Assembly (NCBI GenBank): GCA_964444825.1
Contig: CAYUIS010000024.1
Span: 1-45,660, forward strand
DNA: 45,660 bases
Direction of reading: 5' to 3'
From: CAYUIS01 sp964444825
Lineage (GTDB): Bacteria; Chloroflexota; Anaerolineae; B4-G1
Shown here one piece after another: positions 33,187-40,958 of the stretch. The number at the start of each line of letters is the position of its first letter. Position 1 is the stretch's first letter. A program made the position numbers and the translations under genes. Under the pieces are notes generated by a model. That model saw only the letters and a list, made by a program, of their open reading frames with translations, made no database searches and was not told the DNA's origin.

Positions 33187-33260
33187 TGGGTTTTCTCCTT
33201 TCCAGATTTGAACTGTTCTTCTTTCCATCCATCTGTGGGCAGTTGACCGCCCTCCAAATC

Positions 33261-33289
33261 ATTATAAGTGTAACGGATGAACATTACAA
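33261..33289 (-). promoter_or_regulatory. Promoter of the HhH-DAK2-LysM unit
   Basis: TTGTAA (33284-33289) and a perfect TATAAT (33261-33266) on the minus strand are 17 bases apart. The start near 33254 leaves a 68-base leader. The upstream histidine kinase gene ends at 33296. Confidence 0.65.
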
Positions 33290-33295
33290 ATCATA

Positions 33296-35068
33296 TTACG
33301 CTTCAGCACCTGCTGTCTGTCTGGTTCGGACAACAGCTCTGGTTTTGTGGGGTTCGGGGGTCTCTATCGGAGCCGCTGGTGGACCATCGGCAATCGGAAA
33401 GGTCACGTGGAACGCGCTTCCTTTTCCAATCTCGCTCTCGAACCACACCTCTCCGCCGTGCAACTCTACCAATGATCGCGTGATGTACAACCCTAGTCCA
33501 GTTCCGGGAGCCCTGGCTGCCCCGGCGCTCTTGGCACGGAAGAAACGCTCAAAGAGTCTCTCCTGATCCTCGGCGGAGATGCCTACGCCAGTATCTGTCA
33601 CTGAGACTTGGACGAAGCCTTCCTCCTCAGCAAGTGTCAGGCTGACCGTGATCTCGCCACCATCGAGGGTATACTTGCTGGCGTTGCTTATCAGATTGCC
33701 GATAATCTGCGAGGCCCGGGCCTCGTCACAAAGAGCGGGCGGTACATCAGGCTGGATGTGCACGGTGAGGTGTTGAGACTTGGCGTTCAACTGTGGCTTG
33801 TACTCGGCAGCGACAGACTCGATCAGCGCGGAGAGATCGGTCGAATTAAGCACCACTGCAAGCCGTTCAGCCTCCAACCGGGTCAAGTCAAGCAAGTCGT
33901 TGGTAAGAGCCTCAAGGCGCTTGGTACTGCGACTCACGATCTCGAGGGGTTCGCGCTGGAGGTTGGCGAGTGGCCCAAACTCTTCATCCAGTAGCATCTC
34001 CAGAAAACCTGTGATCGGTGTCAAGGGTGTGCGCAACTCGTGAGCGGCCACGGAGACAAACATCGTCTTTACGTCGTCCAGTCGTTCTAGTTCGGCGTTT
34101 GCGATAGCCAGATCGACGTTTTGGCGAGCCAGTTTGTCTCGAAGCAGGCGCAACTCGTTGCGCTGTTGCGCCAATTGCTGGTCGATCGTTCCCATCTCGG
34201 TATAGTCCTCGACCAAGTGCAGGAGGCCTGTGATCCGTCCTGTCGAGTCGTGGTGAGGAAGGGTCGCCATGGTGAGGTAGACCGTTTGGCCGTCGTCCGT
34301 CTCACGGTTGATCCAGCCCAGTTGAAAGCGGGGTAGCTCCCCTTCCAGGATGTTGGCCAGGACTCCCTCGCTGCCGATCAACTCGGGAATCAACTCCAAA
34401 AGTGGACGCCCCACGCACGTGTCGTGATCGCGACAAAACTCGTCTGCCAGGCCGCCCACTTCGAGCACGTTCAGATCACGGTCGGTGATGGCGTAGGCGA
34501 TTCTGCGGTCCTGTAGTATCCGGTCGATCACCGTTGGATTCATAATCGCTCCTAAAACACCGGACCCAAGACTGAAAATGTGAGCTTCATGATCACCGTC
34601 CTCAGCGGGAACATAGCGCCGCAGCAGGTAATCGAGTTGTTCATTGGCTTCGGCCAGATTCCGCCGCAGTAGCCGCAGATCGTTGCGCTGTTGAGTCAGT
34701 TTCTGCTCATTGTGTCCTTGCTCAGACGTATCAGTCGCGAGAACCAGCAGTTTAGCCTCCCCACGACTGCCCTGATAGGGCAGGGCGGTCATCGTTATGT
34801 ATCTGGTGTTGCCATCCGCTGTCGAACGGTTTATGTGCTCCAGTTGAAAACGAGGCAGGACTCCATTCATGATATCGAAAAGCACAGACTCGCTGCCGAC
34901 CAATTCGGGGCTCAGATCCAACAGCCACTCGCCGGGCTTGACCTCATAATCCTCACCAAAGACAGCCAAAAAGCCGCCCACTTCCACTATGCGCAGGTTG
35001 GCATCAGAGGTTACGTAGGCGATTCTGTGGTCTTGGAGGACCAGATCGGTGATCGTGAGGTCGGTCAT
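33296..35068 (-). CDS. Sensor histidine kinase with two PAS domains
   Basis: This 590-residue protein has two related PAS-type domains, about 1-115 and 175-290, each followed by a similar helical linker (Q-Q-R-N-D-L-R-L-L-R and Q-Q-R-N-E-L-R-L-L-R). The kinase core follows, with H-box A-A-H-E-L-R-T-P-L (His343), N-box G-N-L-I-S-N-A-S-K-Y and the ATP-lid motifs D-T-G-V-G-I and G-T-G-L-G-L. No membrane helix is visible, so it is cytosolic. Its likely partner is the response regulator at the head of the same operon. It starts 15 bases after the GTPase gene. The two PAS units look like an internal duplication. Confidence 0.9.
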   Translation of the reverse strand: MTDLTITDLVLQDHRIAYVTSDANLRIVEVGGFLAVFGEDYEVKPGEWLLDLSPELVGSESVLFDIMNGVLPRFQLEHINRSTADGNTRYITMTALPYQGSRGEAKLLVLATDTSEQGHNEQKLTQQRNDLRLLRRNLAEANEQLDYLLRRYVPAEDGDHEAHIFSLGSGVLGAIMNPTVIDRILQDRRIAYAITDRDLNVLEVGGLADEFCRDHDTCVGRPLLELIPELIGSEGVLANILEGELPRFQLGWINRETDDGQTVYLTMATLPHHDSTGRITGLLHLVEDYTEMGTIDQQLAQQRNELRLLRDKLARQNVDLAIANAELERLDDVKTMFVSVAAHELRTPLTPITGFLEMLLDEEFGPLANLQREPLEIVSRSTKRLEALTNDLLDLTRLEAERLAVVLNSTDLSALIESVAAEYKPQLNAKSQHLTVHIQPDVPPALCDEARASQIIGNLISNASKYTLDGGEITVSLTLAEEEGFVQVSVTDTGVGISAEDQERLFERFFRAKSAGAARAPGTGLGLYITRSLVELHGGEVWFESEIGKGSAFHVTFPIADGPPAAPIETPEPHKTRAVVRTRQTAGAEA

Positions 35069-35082
35069 TGCCTGCTCTACAC

Positions 35083-35598
35083 TCAGGTCGATATGCGCTT
35101 ACCGAGGTGCCGGAAGAGTGACTCGACCTCGTCGCCCGTCTTGGCGCTGGTGAGGTGGTACGGTGCGTCGAGGGCCGTGGCCAGATCCTTGACCTGCTGC
35201 TCTGTGAGTTGTTGTTGTTCGGTCAGGTCGCACTTGTTGGCAGCGAGGACAAATTGGGCGTTCGGGCTGATCCCCAGCAGGTCGGAAGCATAGGTTCGAA
35301 GGCTATCAAGAGTCTCGGGTCGTGTCAGATCGCATACCAGCACGGCACCCGCCGCACCGCGCAGGTAACTGGCCCTCACATGGCTGAACTCTTCGCTGCC
35401 CGCCAGATCCCACAACATCATTTTCAGTTCAATCACTTCATCAGCCCGTGGTACAGCGACCGTCTTGCGGCTGACCTTGACGCCGATGGTGCTGATGTAC
35501 TTGTCCTCGAACAGGCTATACACAAAACGGCGGACCAGGCTGGTCTTGCCGACGGCAAAGTCGCCGAGTAGGCATATTTTCTTGGCAATAGAGGTCAC
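35083..35598 (-). CDS. Rab/MglA-like small GTPase
   Basis: This 171-residue protein is a Ras-superfamily GTPase. Seen: G1 G-D-F-A-V-G-K-T (Lys18), G2 I-S-T-I-G-V with the switch I threonine, G3 W-D-L-A-G-S-E, G4 A-N-K-C-D-L and G5 T-S-A-K-T-G. The residue matching Ras Gln61 is serine, so unaided hydrolysis may be slow and a GAP may be needed. There is no C-terminal lipidation cysteine. The GTG at 35598 is chosen because GGAGG lies eight bases upstream. A longer frame runs into the preceding gene. It sits between a transmembrane roadblock-like protein and a histidine kinase, and these are likely partners. Confidence 0.88.
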   Translation of the reverse strand: MTSIAKKICLLGDFAVGKTSLVRRFVYSLFEDKYISTIGVKVSRKTVAVPRADEVIELKMMLWDLAGSEEFSHVRASYLRGAAGAVLVCDLTRPETLDSLRTYASDLLGISPNAQFVLAANKCDLTEQQQLTEQQVKDLATALDAPYHLTSAKTGDEVESLFRHLGKRIST

Positions 35599-35612
35599 CA
35601 ATAGACCCTCCT

Positions 35613-36992
35613 CTATGGGGCAGCGGTAGGGGTGACGATAGATGCCGGGATAGTCATCATCGTTCCCACCCATCTGGCCGAGGCCCAGGCAACAAATTCA
35701 TCCTGACCCCGAGATATCCAGCGTAGCCGATACCAATCCCCAGAGACAGCCAGGATTTCGACCGGCTGCCCTTGCTCTATCAGCTCCGCTGGGGGTGAGC
35801 TTATGTAAGGCCCCTCGTGTGTCCAGACGTTCCCGGTCATCACACCCAGTACAGGGGCGGCGGTCGGCGTAGGGGTGGGAGGTGGCGTGGATGTAGGTCT
35901 GGGGGTGGCCGTGGGGGTTGGGGTGGGTGTGGGCGATGGTGTCACTGTAGGTGTGGGAGAGGAGGCGGTGGTTGGGGTGGGTGAGGGTGCGACTGTATAG
36001 GTCGCAGTTGGCTCTGGCGTGATGGGCTGTGGGGTAGGTGTGCTGCGAGCCGCTCGCCAGGCCCACCCTCCGCCCAGACAGACAACCGCCAGGCAGAGAA
36101 CTGCCAGGGCTGATACGACGGCCAGCACGCGTTTTTGAGTGGTGCTCAACTCTCTCGGCTCGGTGAGCGCCACCAATGAGCGTAGAGATGGTTCGACTGG
36201 GGCCAGTGGCCGATTGTCTCCGTCGTATTGGCGGAGTGTATCTTCGTAAGTATGGTTGATGTCGATAACCCGCTCACGCATCTCGGCTCGAAAGCCGGAG
36301 GGTTCGATGCCGTCCACCACTACTGCCAGGTAGGCATACTGAGTTGTCTCGATCAGGATACGCCAATCACCGTACTGGATCTCGTCCAGGTCCCCGCTCT
36401 CACCGCGCCCAAAGGTATCCTGGACAAAGTCTCGAATAGCGGTCAGCATACCGCTGATGAGCTCAGAATCGAACGACTCATCGATGGACTGGGAGACATA
36501 CCACAGGAGCAGGCCAGTCTCTCGATGGATGAGAAAGACCTGATCCACGGCAAAGGGCAACGAATCTCGCAAGGCCATCTCGGCGCCGGAGACGCCGCTA
36601 ACTTGGGCCTGCAGACGGCGCCAGACTGCACGAGGGCTGAAAGAGGTGCGCATCTGGGCGTCTATGTTGCGGGCCAGGTCACGGATTGCCTCCGAGACAG
36701 CACGGACGACGGTTTGTCCGATAATGGGATAGAGCGCCTCGATCATCTCGTCCCGGGCATCCCGAATCTTGCGACGAATAGCGTCGCCGATGATGGGAGC
36801 GATGGTGGCAGCAAGGGCGTCGCTGTCGTTGATCTGTCGTTCCAGGGCGTCTAGCTCTGCTTCCAGTTCGGCGATCCGAAGCCGGTATCGGTCGAACAGG
36901 ATGCTGCGCAGTTCCTCCACCGGTGGATCGCTGCGCGGTGCAGAGTCGCCGGGTTGTCCGTGCCGGGGTGGGCCGGAGCTACTCTCCGTCAT
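35613..36992 (-). CDS. Transmembrane protein with roadblock/longin-like and SH3b domains
   Basis: This 459-residue protein starts with a short disordered segment and a coiled coil (about 25-60). A cytosolic domain follows at about 135-245, including D-Q-V-F-L-I-H-R-E-T-G-L-L-L and L-I-S-G-M-L-T-A-I-R-D-F-V, resembling roadblock/longin-type small-GTPase regulators. One membrane helix lies near 290-315. Next is a Pro/Thr-rich linker of about 60 residues, and then a C-terminal SH3b-like domain (G-D-W-Y-R-L-R-W-I-S-R-G). Topology is probably N-in, with the SH3b domain outside. The ATG at 36992 follows AGGAC. The roadblock assignment is by pattern, not alignment. The GTPase gene follows after 14 bases, which supports it. 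Confidence 0.7.
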   Translation of the reverse strand: MTESSSGPPRHGQPGDSAPRSDPPVEELRSILFDRYRLRIAELEAELDALERQINDSDALAATIAPIIGDAIRRKIRDARDEMIEALYPIIGQTVVRAVSEAIRDLARNIDAQMRTSFSPRAVWRRLQAQVSGVSGAEMALRDSLPFAVDQVFLIHRETGLLLWYVSQSIDESFDSELISGMLTAIRDFVQDTFGRGESGDLDEIQYGDWRILIETTQYAYLAVVVDGIEPSGFRAEMRERVIDINHTYEDTLRQYDGDNRPLAPVEPSLRSLVALTEPRELSTTQKRVLAVVSALAVLCLAVVCLGGGWAWRAARSTPTPQPITPEPTATYTVAPSPTPTTASSPTPTVTPSPTPTPTPTATPRPTSTPPPTPTPTAAPVLGVMTGNVWTHEGPYISSPPAELIEQGQPVEILAVSGDWYRLRWISRGQDEFVAWASARWVGTMMTIPASIVTPTAAP

Positions 36993-36996
36993 CAAG

Positions 36997-37401
36997 TCAG
37001 TCCTGCGTGATGTGTTCCAGGGTCTGTGCCAACTCGCTCAACGAGCCGCCCGCCGTCAGGTTTGTGCCCAGCTCGATGAACAACTGGCCTAGAGACACTC
37101 GGTCAACCTTGTCGGCTGTCAGCTTCTGCGCTGTATCCCGCAGCTCTTTCCGCAGATCATCGTCTGCCTTGCGCACCTCTAGGCGCAAGGTCTGGAGCTT
37201 TTTACCGTGACCGCTGTCTTGATCAGCTAATTGTTCGTTCAGCCGATCGATCTCTTGCTGCAGTCGCTCCAGGTCGCGCTGGAGGGTTTGAAACTGCCTG
37301 TCATAGTCCCGCATCTGGGTGCCAAAGATAATGTCCCGGATGCGCTCTACTTCCTGGGTAGTCTCTGTCACTGCTTCGGCTTTGGTCGGCTTGTCACTCA
37401 T
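36997..37401 (-). CDS. Short coiled-coil protein of the GTPase operon
   Basis: This 134-residue hydrophilic protein has a long heptad-like helical region (about 30-95: L-Q-R-D-L-E-R-L-Q-Q-E-I-D-R-L-N) and a C-terminal segment D-R-V-S-L-G-Q-L-F-I-E-L-G-T that may be a separate small domain. No export signal or catalytic motif is present. The ATG at 37401 follows GGGAGGAC. It lies directly before the roadblock/SH3b gene, with only four bases between the stop and the next start. A scaffolding role in the signalling complex is inferred from position. Confidence 0.7.
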   Translation of the reverse strand: MSDKPTKAEAVTETTQEVERIRDIIFGTQMRDYDRQFQTLQRDLERLQQEIDRLNEQLADQDSGHGKKLQTLRLEVRKADDDLRKELRDTAQKLTADKVDRVSLGQLFIELGTNLTAGGSLSELAQTLEHITQD

Positions 37402-37456
37402 AATGTCCTCCCGGGTTCTTGATCTCAATATACCAAAGAAATCTTACGATGAGTAT

Positions 37457-37473
37457 TACGTCACTTGGACGTA
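37457..37473. promoter_or_regulatory. Short inverted repeat before the coiled-coil gene
   Basis: TACGTC (37457-37462) and GACGTA (37468-37473) are mirrored around ACTTG, just after the response regulator stop. They could be a regulator-binding site. No T tract follows. Confidence 0.3.
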
Positions 37474-37476
37474 GCG

Positions 37477-38205
37477 TCAGTGTCTGGCTGCGAACGCATA
37501 TCCCAACCCGCGCTCGGTCAGAATATAGTGAGGCTGACTAGGATTAGCTTCCAACTTCTTGCGCAACCGGTGAATGTGGACACGCAGGGTGTCCTCGTAT
37601 ACCTCTTCGAGGGGCCAGAGGCGGCGCAAAAGGAACTCGGTTGTGACGATCTGACCGGCATTTTGCATGAGAATATACAGGATCTTGGTCTCAGTGGGCG
37701 TGAGGTCTATGGTCTGCCCCTTGATTCTCGCTTGTTGGTGGACGTAATCCACCGCCAAACGGTCATCGACCTGGATGACAGGATCCAACGTATAGGCAAA
37801 GTCCCCCATCCGGCGCAGTATTCTGTGCACACGGGCGACCAACTCCCGAGGGCTGAAGGGCTTGATGATATAGTCTTCAGCAAAGTGCTCAATGCTCTGA
37901 ATGACCGTCTCCTCCTCATCCACAGCAGTCAGCATGATGACCGGGAGGTCGACGTATTCTTGTACGGAGCGACAGAACTCAAAGCCGTCCATACCCGGCA
38001 TCATGATGTCCACGATCGCCAAATGGGGTAGGCCGTGACGGGAGATTACATCCAGAGCCTCCTGGCCGGACGCAGCAGTCAACACGGCAAAGCCTGCGCG
38101 GTCAAGTTTGTCCCTGACGAGCCGACGAATCATCGGGTCGTCATCCAGTACGAGGATGCGTTGTAGTCTTGCAGTTGGGTGCTCTAGAGGCGAGAAGTCG
38201 GGCAT
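37477..38205 (-). CDS. OmpR-family response regulator
   Basis: This 242-residue protein has a receiver domain (about 16-130) with the acidic pair Asp21-Asp22, phospho-acceptor Asp66 in V-D-I-M-M-P-G, a threonine in M-L-T-A and Lys in I-I-K-P-F. A winged-helix DNA-binding domain follows (about 145-240) with R-V-H-I-H-R-L-R-K-K-L and G-L-G-Y-A-F. The ATG at 38205 is preferred because GGGAGGAG lies just upstream, although an ATG at 38229 is possible. It heads the GTPase operon, with the histidine kinase at the end. The two probably form one phosphorelay and may control this operon. Confidence 0.92.
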   Translation of the reverse strand: MPDFSPLEHPTARLQRILVLDDDPMIRRLVRDKLDRAGFAVLTAASGQEALDVISRHGLPHLAIVDIMMPGMDGFEFCRSVQEYVDLPVIMLTAVDEEETVIQSIEHFAEDYIIKPFSPRELVARVHRILRRMGDFAYTLDPVIQVDDRLAVDYVHQQARIKGQTIDLTPTETKILYILMQNAGQIVTTEFLLRRLWPLEEVYEDTLRVHIHRLRKKLEANPSQPHYILTERGLGYAFAARH

Positions 38206-38263
38206 CACTCCTCCCGTGGCAGGTGGCATGGAGCCTTAACTCACTGGGACCTCACCTAGAGAA

Positions 38264-38291
38264 AGTATACCATGTCCTATTGTCGGGGCAA
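38264..38291 (-). promoter_or_regulatory. Promoter of the response regulator-GTPase operon
   Basis: TTGCCC (38286-38291) and TATACT (38264-38269) on the minus strand are 16 bases apart. The start near 38257 leaves a leader of about 52 bases. Confidence 0.55.
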
Positions 38292-38363
38292 AGCGCACGT
38301 GCAAATCCACCGCTCCCTCTCCAGGCGTGAGAGGTTGAGGGCATCTCGTGCCCTCCCGTTGTC

Positions 38364-39587
38364 CTAACCCTGGTCGGTTTGCCTCTCCTGCTGATCCAGC
38401 TCGAGCACTCGCTGCCGCACCAGCGCCAGGGCGGCATCGGCAACCCATTCGCGCACTCGGGTGCGGTCGCCGTTGAAGCTGAGTCTCCGGCAAACCTCTT
38501 CTCCCTGGAGGTTCGCTGCTACGTGAACCACCCCATAAGGTCGCTGAGGGGTGCTGTCTTGGGGGACCACAACCGGTCCAACCCCTATTCCGATGTCGGC
38601 GATCGTGGCCTGACGGGCGGCGAGAGCGCTGGCAAGTCCCGCGCCCTCGTCCTCGTTATCTGAACAGGCGTCCATCATATCCCCACTGCGGAACCAGCGA
38701 GCATAGCCCTCCGGTTCGGTCAGCCGTGCAGCGACCAATCCGTTGGTTCCCAGCTCCGCGGTGGCGATAGTTAGCCCGTGCTCCACGAGCAGGTCGCCCA
38801 GTACGTGAGGCAGGTCTCGCTCATCATCGCTGATCACGTACCACCCCAGCGTATCGCGCAAAACAGCTACATCGGCGTCGATCAGCGCGCCGGCTTCATC
38901 CCGTGTGCCGCCTGTGGCGACTACCTCGATGGTGATCGTGCCCCGGTCCGGAAGGAGTCCCAGGAGTGGGTTGCGATCCCGGGCCAGCATCGGACGGATG
39001 AGGTCGTTGATCTTGGGCTCTGGCAGTCCGTACACCTTGAGGGCTGCCCGGTGGACGTGGCGGCCGTGCCCCACGACTTCCCGGAGTCGAGGCAGGATGA
39101 ATCCCTCTAGCATGCCCTCCATCTCGTATGGGATGCCAGGGGTAGCAAAGAGGTGTTTCCCGTTCACCGATAGGTAAAAGCCTGCGGCTGTGCCCCGGTC
39201 GTTGTAGATGATGGCGCTGCCGGCGGGTATCTGGGCCTGGATGCGGCTGGTGTGGGGCATCTCGCGACCAAAGCGCACGAATCTCTCCTGGATGAGGTCT
39301 ACTGCCTTCGCGTCCTCTACCAGCTCTAGGCCAAAGTAGGCGGCAATGGTCTGGCGCGTCAGATCATCCTCGGTAGGCCCCAATCCACCGGTGATAACGA
39401 TGATGTCGGCTACGTGATGGGCGACCTGGAGCCCGGTGTGAATAGACCTCGGATCATCGCCCACGCTGAGATGCATGGCGACCTCAACAGGCAGGAGGGA
39501 TAGCCGCTGAGAGATGACCTGGGAGTTGGTGTCCAGACGGTATCCACACGTCAGTTCATCGCCAATGGTCAGGATGGCCGCTTTCAA
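38364..39587 (-). CDS. cinA: CinA-family protein with a degenerate C-terminal deamidase domain
   Basis: This 407-residue protein has the two CinA domains. The N-terminal COG1058/MoaB-like half is well conserved (G-D-E-L, D-T-N-S, T-G-G-L-G-P-T-E-D-D-L-T). Such domains are linked to ADP-ribose pyrophosphatase activity. The C-terminal half is the NMN-deamidase-type domain, but the signature A-E-S-C-T-G-G reads A-E-L-G-T-N-G, so the conserved serine is lost. The G-x-A-G-P-x-G-G loop is also altered (G-V-G-P-V-V-V-P). The TTG start at 39587 overlaps the previous stop as TTGA and follows GGAGGTGA. A deamidase function is unlikely. The family assignment itself is secure. Confidence 0.87.
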   Translation of the reverse strand: MKAAILTIGDELTCGYRLDTNSQVISQRLSLLPVEVAMHLSVGDDPRSIHTGLQVAHHVADIIVITGGLGPTEDDLTRQTIAAYFGLELVEDAKAVDLIQERFVRFGREMPHTSRIQAQIPAGSAIIYNDRGTAAGFYLSVNGKHLFATPGIPYEMEGMLEGFILPRLREVVGHGRHVHRAALKVYGLPEPKINDLIRPMLARDRNPLLGLLPDRGTITIEVVATGGTRDEAGALIDADVAVLRDTLGWYVISDDERDLPHVLGDLLVEHGLTIATAELGTNGLVAARLTEPEGYARWFRSGDMMDACSDNEDEGAGLASALAARQATIADIGIGVGPVVVPQDSTPQRPYGVVHVAANLQGEEVCRRLSFNGDRTRVREWVADAALALVRQRVLELDQQERQTDQG

Positions 39588-40909
39588 CCGGTCACCTCCT
39601 GTGCCACTCGGCGACCGATTTCCACCGCATAGTTTGTTCCCCGATCCCAGGGGTAGACCTGACTCATATTCGCCATCCAGAGCCCGTCGATGGGGGTCTT
39701 GAGTGGGGGAATATTGTTCGAGTGGTTCAGAGTAGGTACGGGCTGGGCGTATCTTTCCGTGAACATCCAACTGGCGCGCACCCAGTCACGCTGGAAGTCA
39801 GGGTTGATTCGGGTTAGGCCTGGCAGGTATTCGTCCAGCAGTTGCTCTTTGTCATAGTCGAGATAAGGATGATCGGGGGGCAGATAATCGCCGCAATAGA
39901 CCAGGTGATCGCCGCCATAGTGTTCAGGGCTGACATAGTTGGTGTGTTCGACCAGCCCCATGAAGGGGATACTCTCGCTTTTGGGCAGGTTGATCCAGTA
40001 ATGACCATCGGTTAGGCGCTGTTTGAGTGCCAGGATGAGCACCACCGCCCCCATGGACTTGAGGGCATCAAGGTCTGCTATGTAGTCGGGAGGCAGTTCG
40101 GGCGTGCGCTCGCGCAACATGTGTGGAGAGCAGGTAGCGATCACACGCTCGTGCTTGGCATCCCCAGCCATTGTCTCCAGACGTATGCCCTGGTCGGCGC
40201 GGTAGATGCCGCGTACGTGCGTGTTGAAATGTATCTCCCCACCTTGTGCTTGCACTCGCTCTGCCAAAACATCCACAAAGGCCTGGAAGCCGCCCTCAAA
40301 GTAACCCAAGCGCGGGCTGCGTTTGTATGCCCTGGCCCACATCCAGGCCATGTTCACATCCCGATAGTTCTCATCGCCGAACTTGCTGATGAGCAGCGGC
40401 CGCCACCACACGTCGTAGGCTCGCTCGCCGGCCGTGCGTTGCATCCACTCGTCCACCGAAACGCTCTCCAGCGGCTGCCAGTTCTTGGTCAGCGTTAGAT
40501 AGAACGCTGTCAAACCAACCCGCAGGCGATCCAGGAGCGGCAGCGGCGTGAACTGAAGCACACGGATGGCGCGGTGCAATTGTGAGATGGGGATGAACCG
40601 CAGCATGGGGATGGGGCTGTCGAGGGGGTAGAGACGCCCTTGATGATAGATCGAGGTTGTGGGCCAAGGGAAGAACAGCTTGTCCCGAACCCCCAGCTCA
40701 TCTATCAAGCCGATGACATCGGTGTCGGATTCAAACCAGTGATGGTAGAAGCGCTCGAGTTGCCACTGCCATCGCTCGTCCCGAAAGCCCGATGCAAGCC
40801 CTCCGGCGTATGGGCGTGCTTCGTAGATTGTGACAGCATGTCCTCGTTTTGTCAGCTCGTAGGCGGCTGTGAGACCGGTGATGCCAGCGCCGATGATGCC
40901 AATGTCCAT
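39584..40909 (-). CDS. NAD(P)/FAD-dependent oxidoreductase (amine-oxidase-like)
   Basis: This 441-residue protein has an N-terminal dinucleotide-binding motif G-A-G-I-T-G-L-T-A-A (G7-x-G9-x-x-G12) followed by Y-E-A-R-P-Y-A-G-G-L-A-S, the FAD-binding pattern of protoporphyrinogen oxidase, amine oxidase and UDP-galactopyranose mutase relatives. The C-terminal P-W-D-R-G-T-N-Y-A-V-E-I-G-R segment would close the FAD site. The ATG at 40909 follows GGGAG. The UPF0104 membrane protein just upstream suggests a role in envelope lipid or polysaccharide biosynthesis. The substrate is unknown. The stop overlaps the TTG of cinA. Confidence 0.8.
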   Translation of the reverse strand: MDIGIIGAGITGLTAAYELTKRGHAVTIYEARPYAGGLASGFRDERWQWQLERFYHHWFESDTDVIGLIDELGVRDKLFFPWPTTSIYHQGRLYPLDSPIPMLRFIPISQLHRAIRVLQFTPLPLLDRLRVGLTAFYLTLTKNWQPLESVSVDEWMQRTAGERAYDVWWRPLLISKFGDENYRDVNMAWMWARAYKRSPRLGYFEGGFQAFVDVLAERVQAQGGEIHFNTHVRGIYRADQGIRLETMAGDAKHERVIATCSPHMLRERTPELPPDYIADLDALKSMGAVVLILALKQRLTDGHYWINLPKSESIPFMGLVEHTNYVSPEHYGGDHLVYCGDYLPPDHPYLDYDKEQLLDEYLPGLTRINPDFQRDWVRASWMFTERYAQPVPTLNHSNNIPPLKTPIDGLWMANMSQVYPWDRGTNYAVEIGRRVAQEVTG

Positions 40910-40958
40910 ATTCAACTCCCAGCCTCCGGGACTCGGGGGCAATTGCTCCGCCCGGGAG

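Noticed and set aside
35840..36040. A DNA minisatellite in the roadblock/SH3b gene
   Set aside because: The GTG/GGG-rich stretch simply encodes an irregular Pro/Thr linker and has no constant unit.
38337..38355. A terminator after cinA
   Set aside because: GAGGGCA and TGCCCTC form only a 7-bp stem and no T tract follows on the minus strand.
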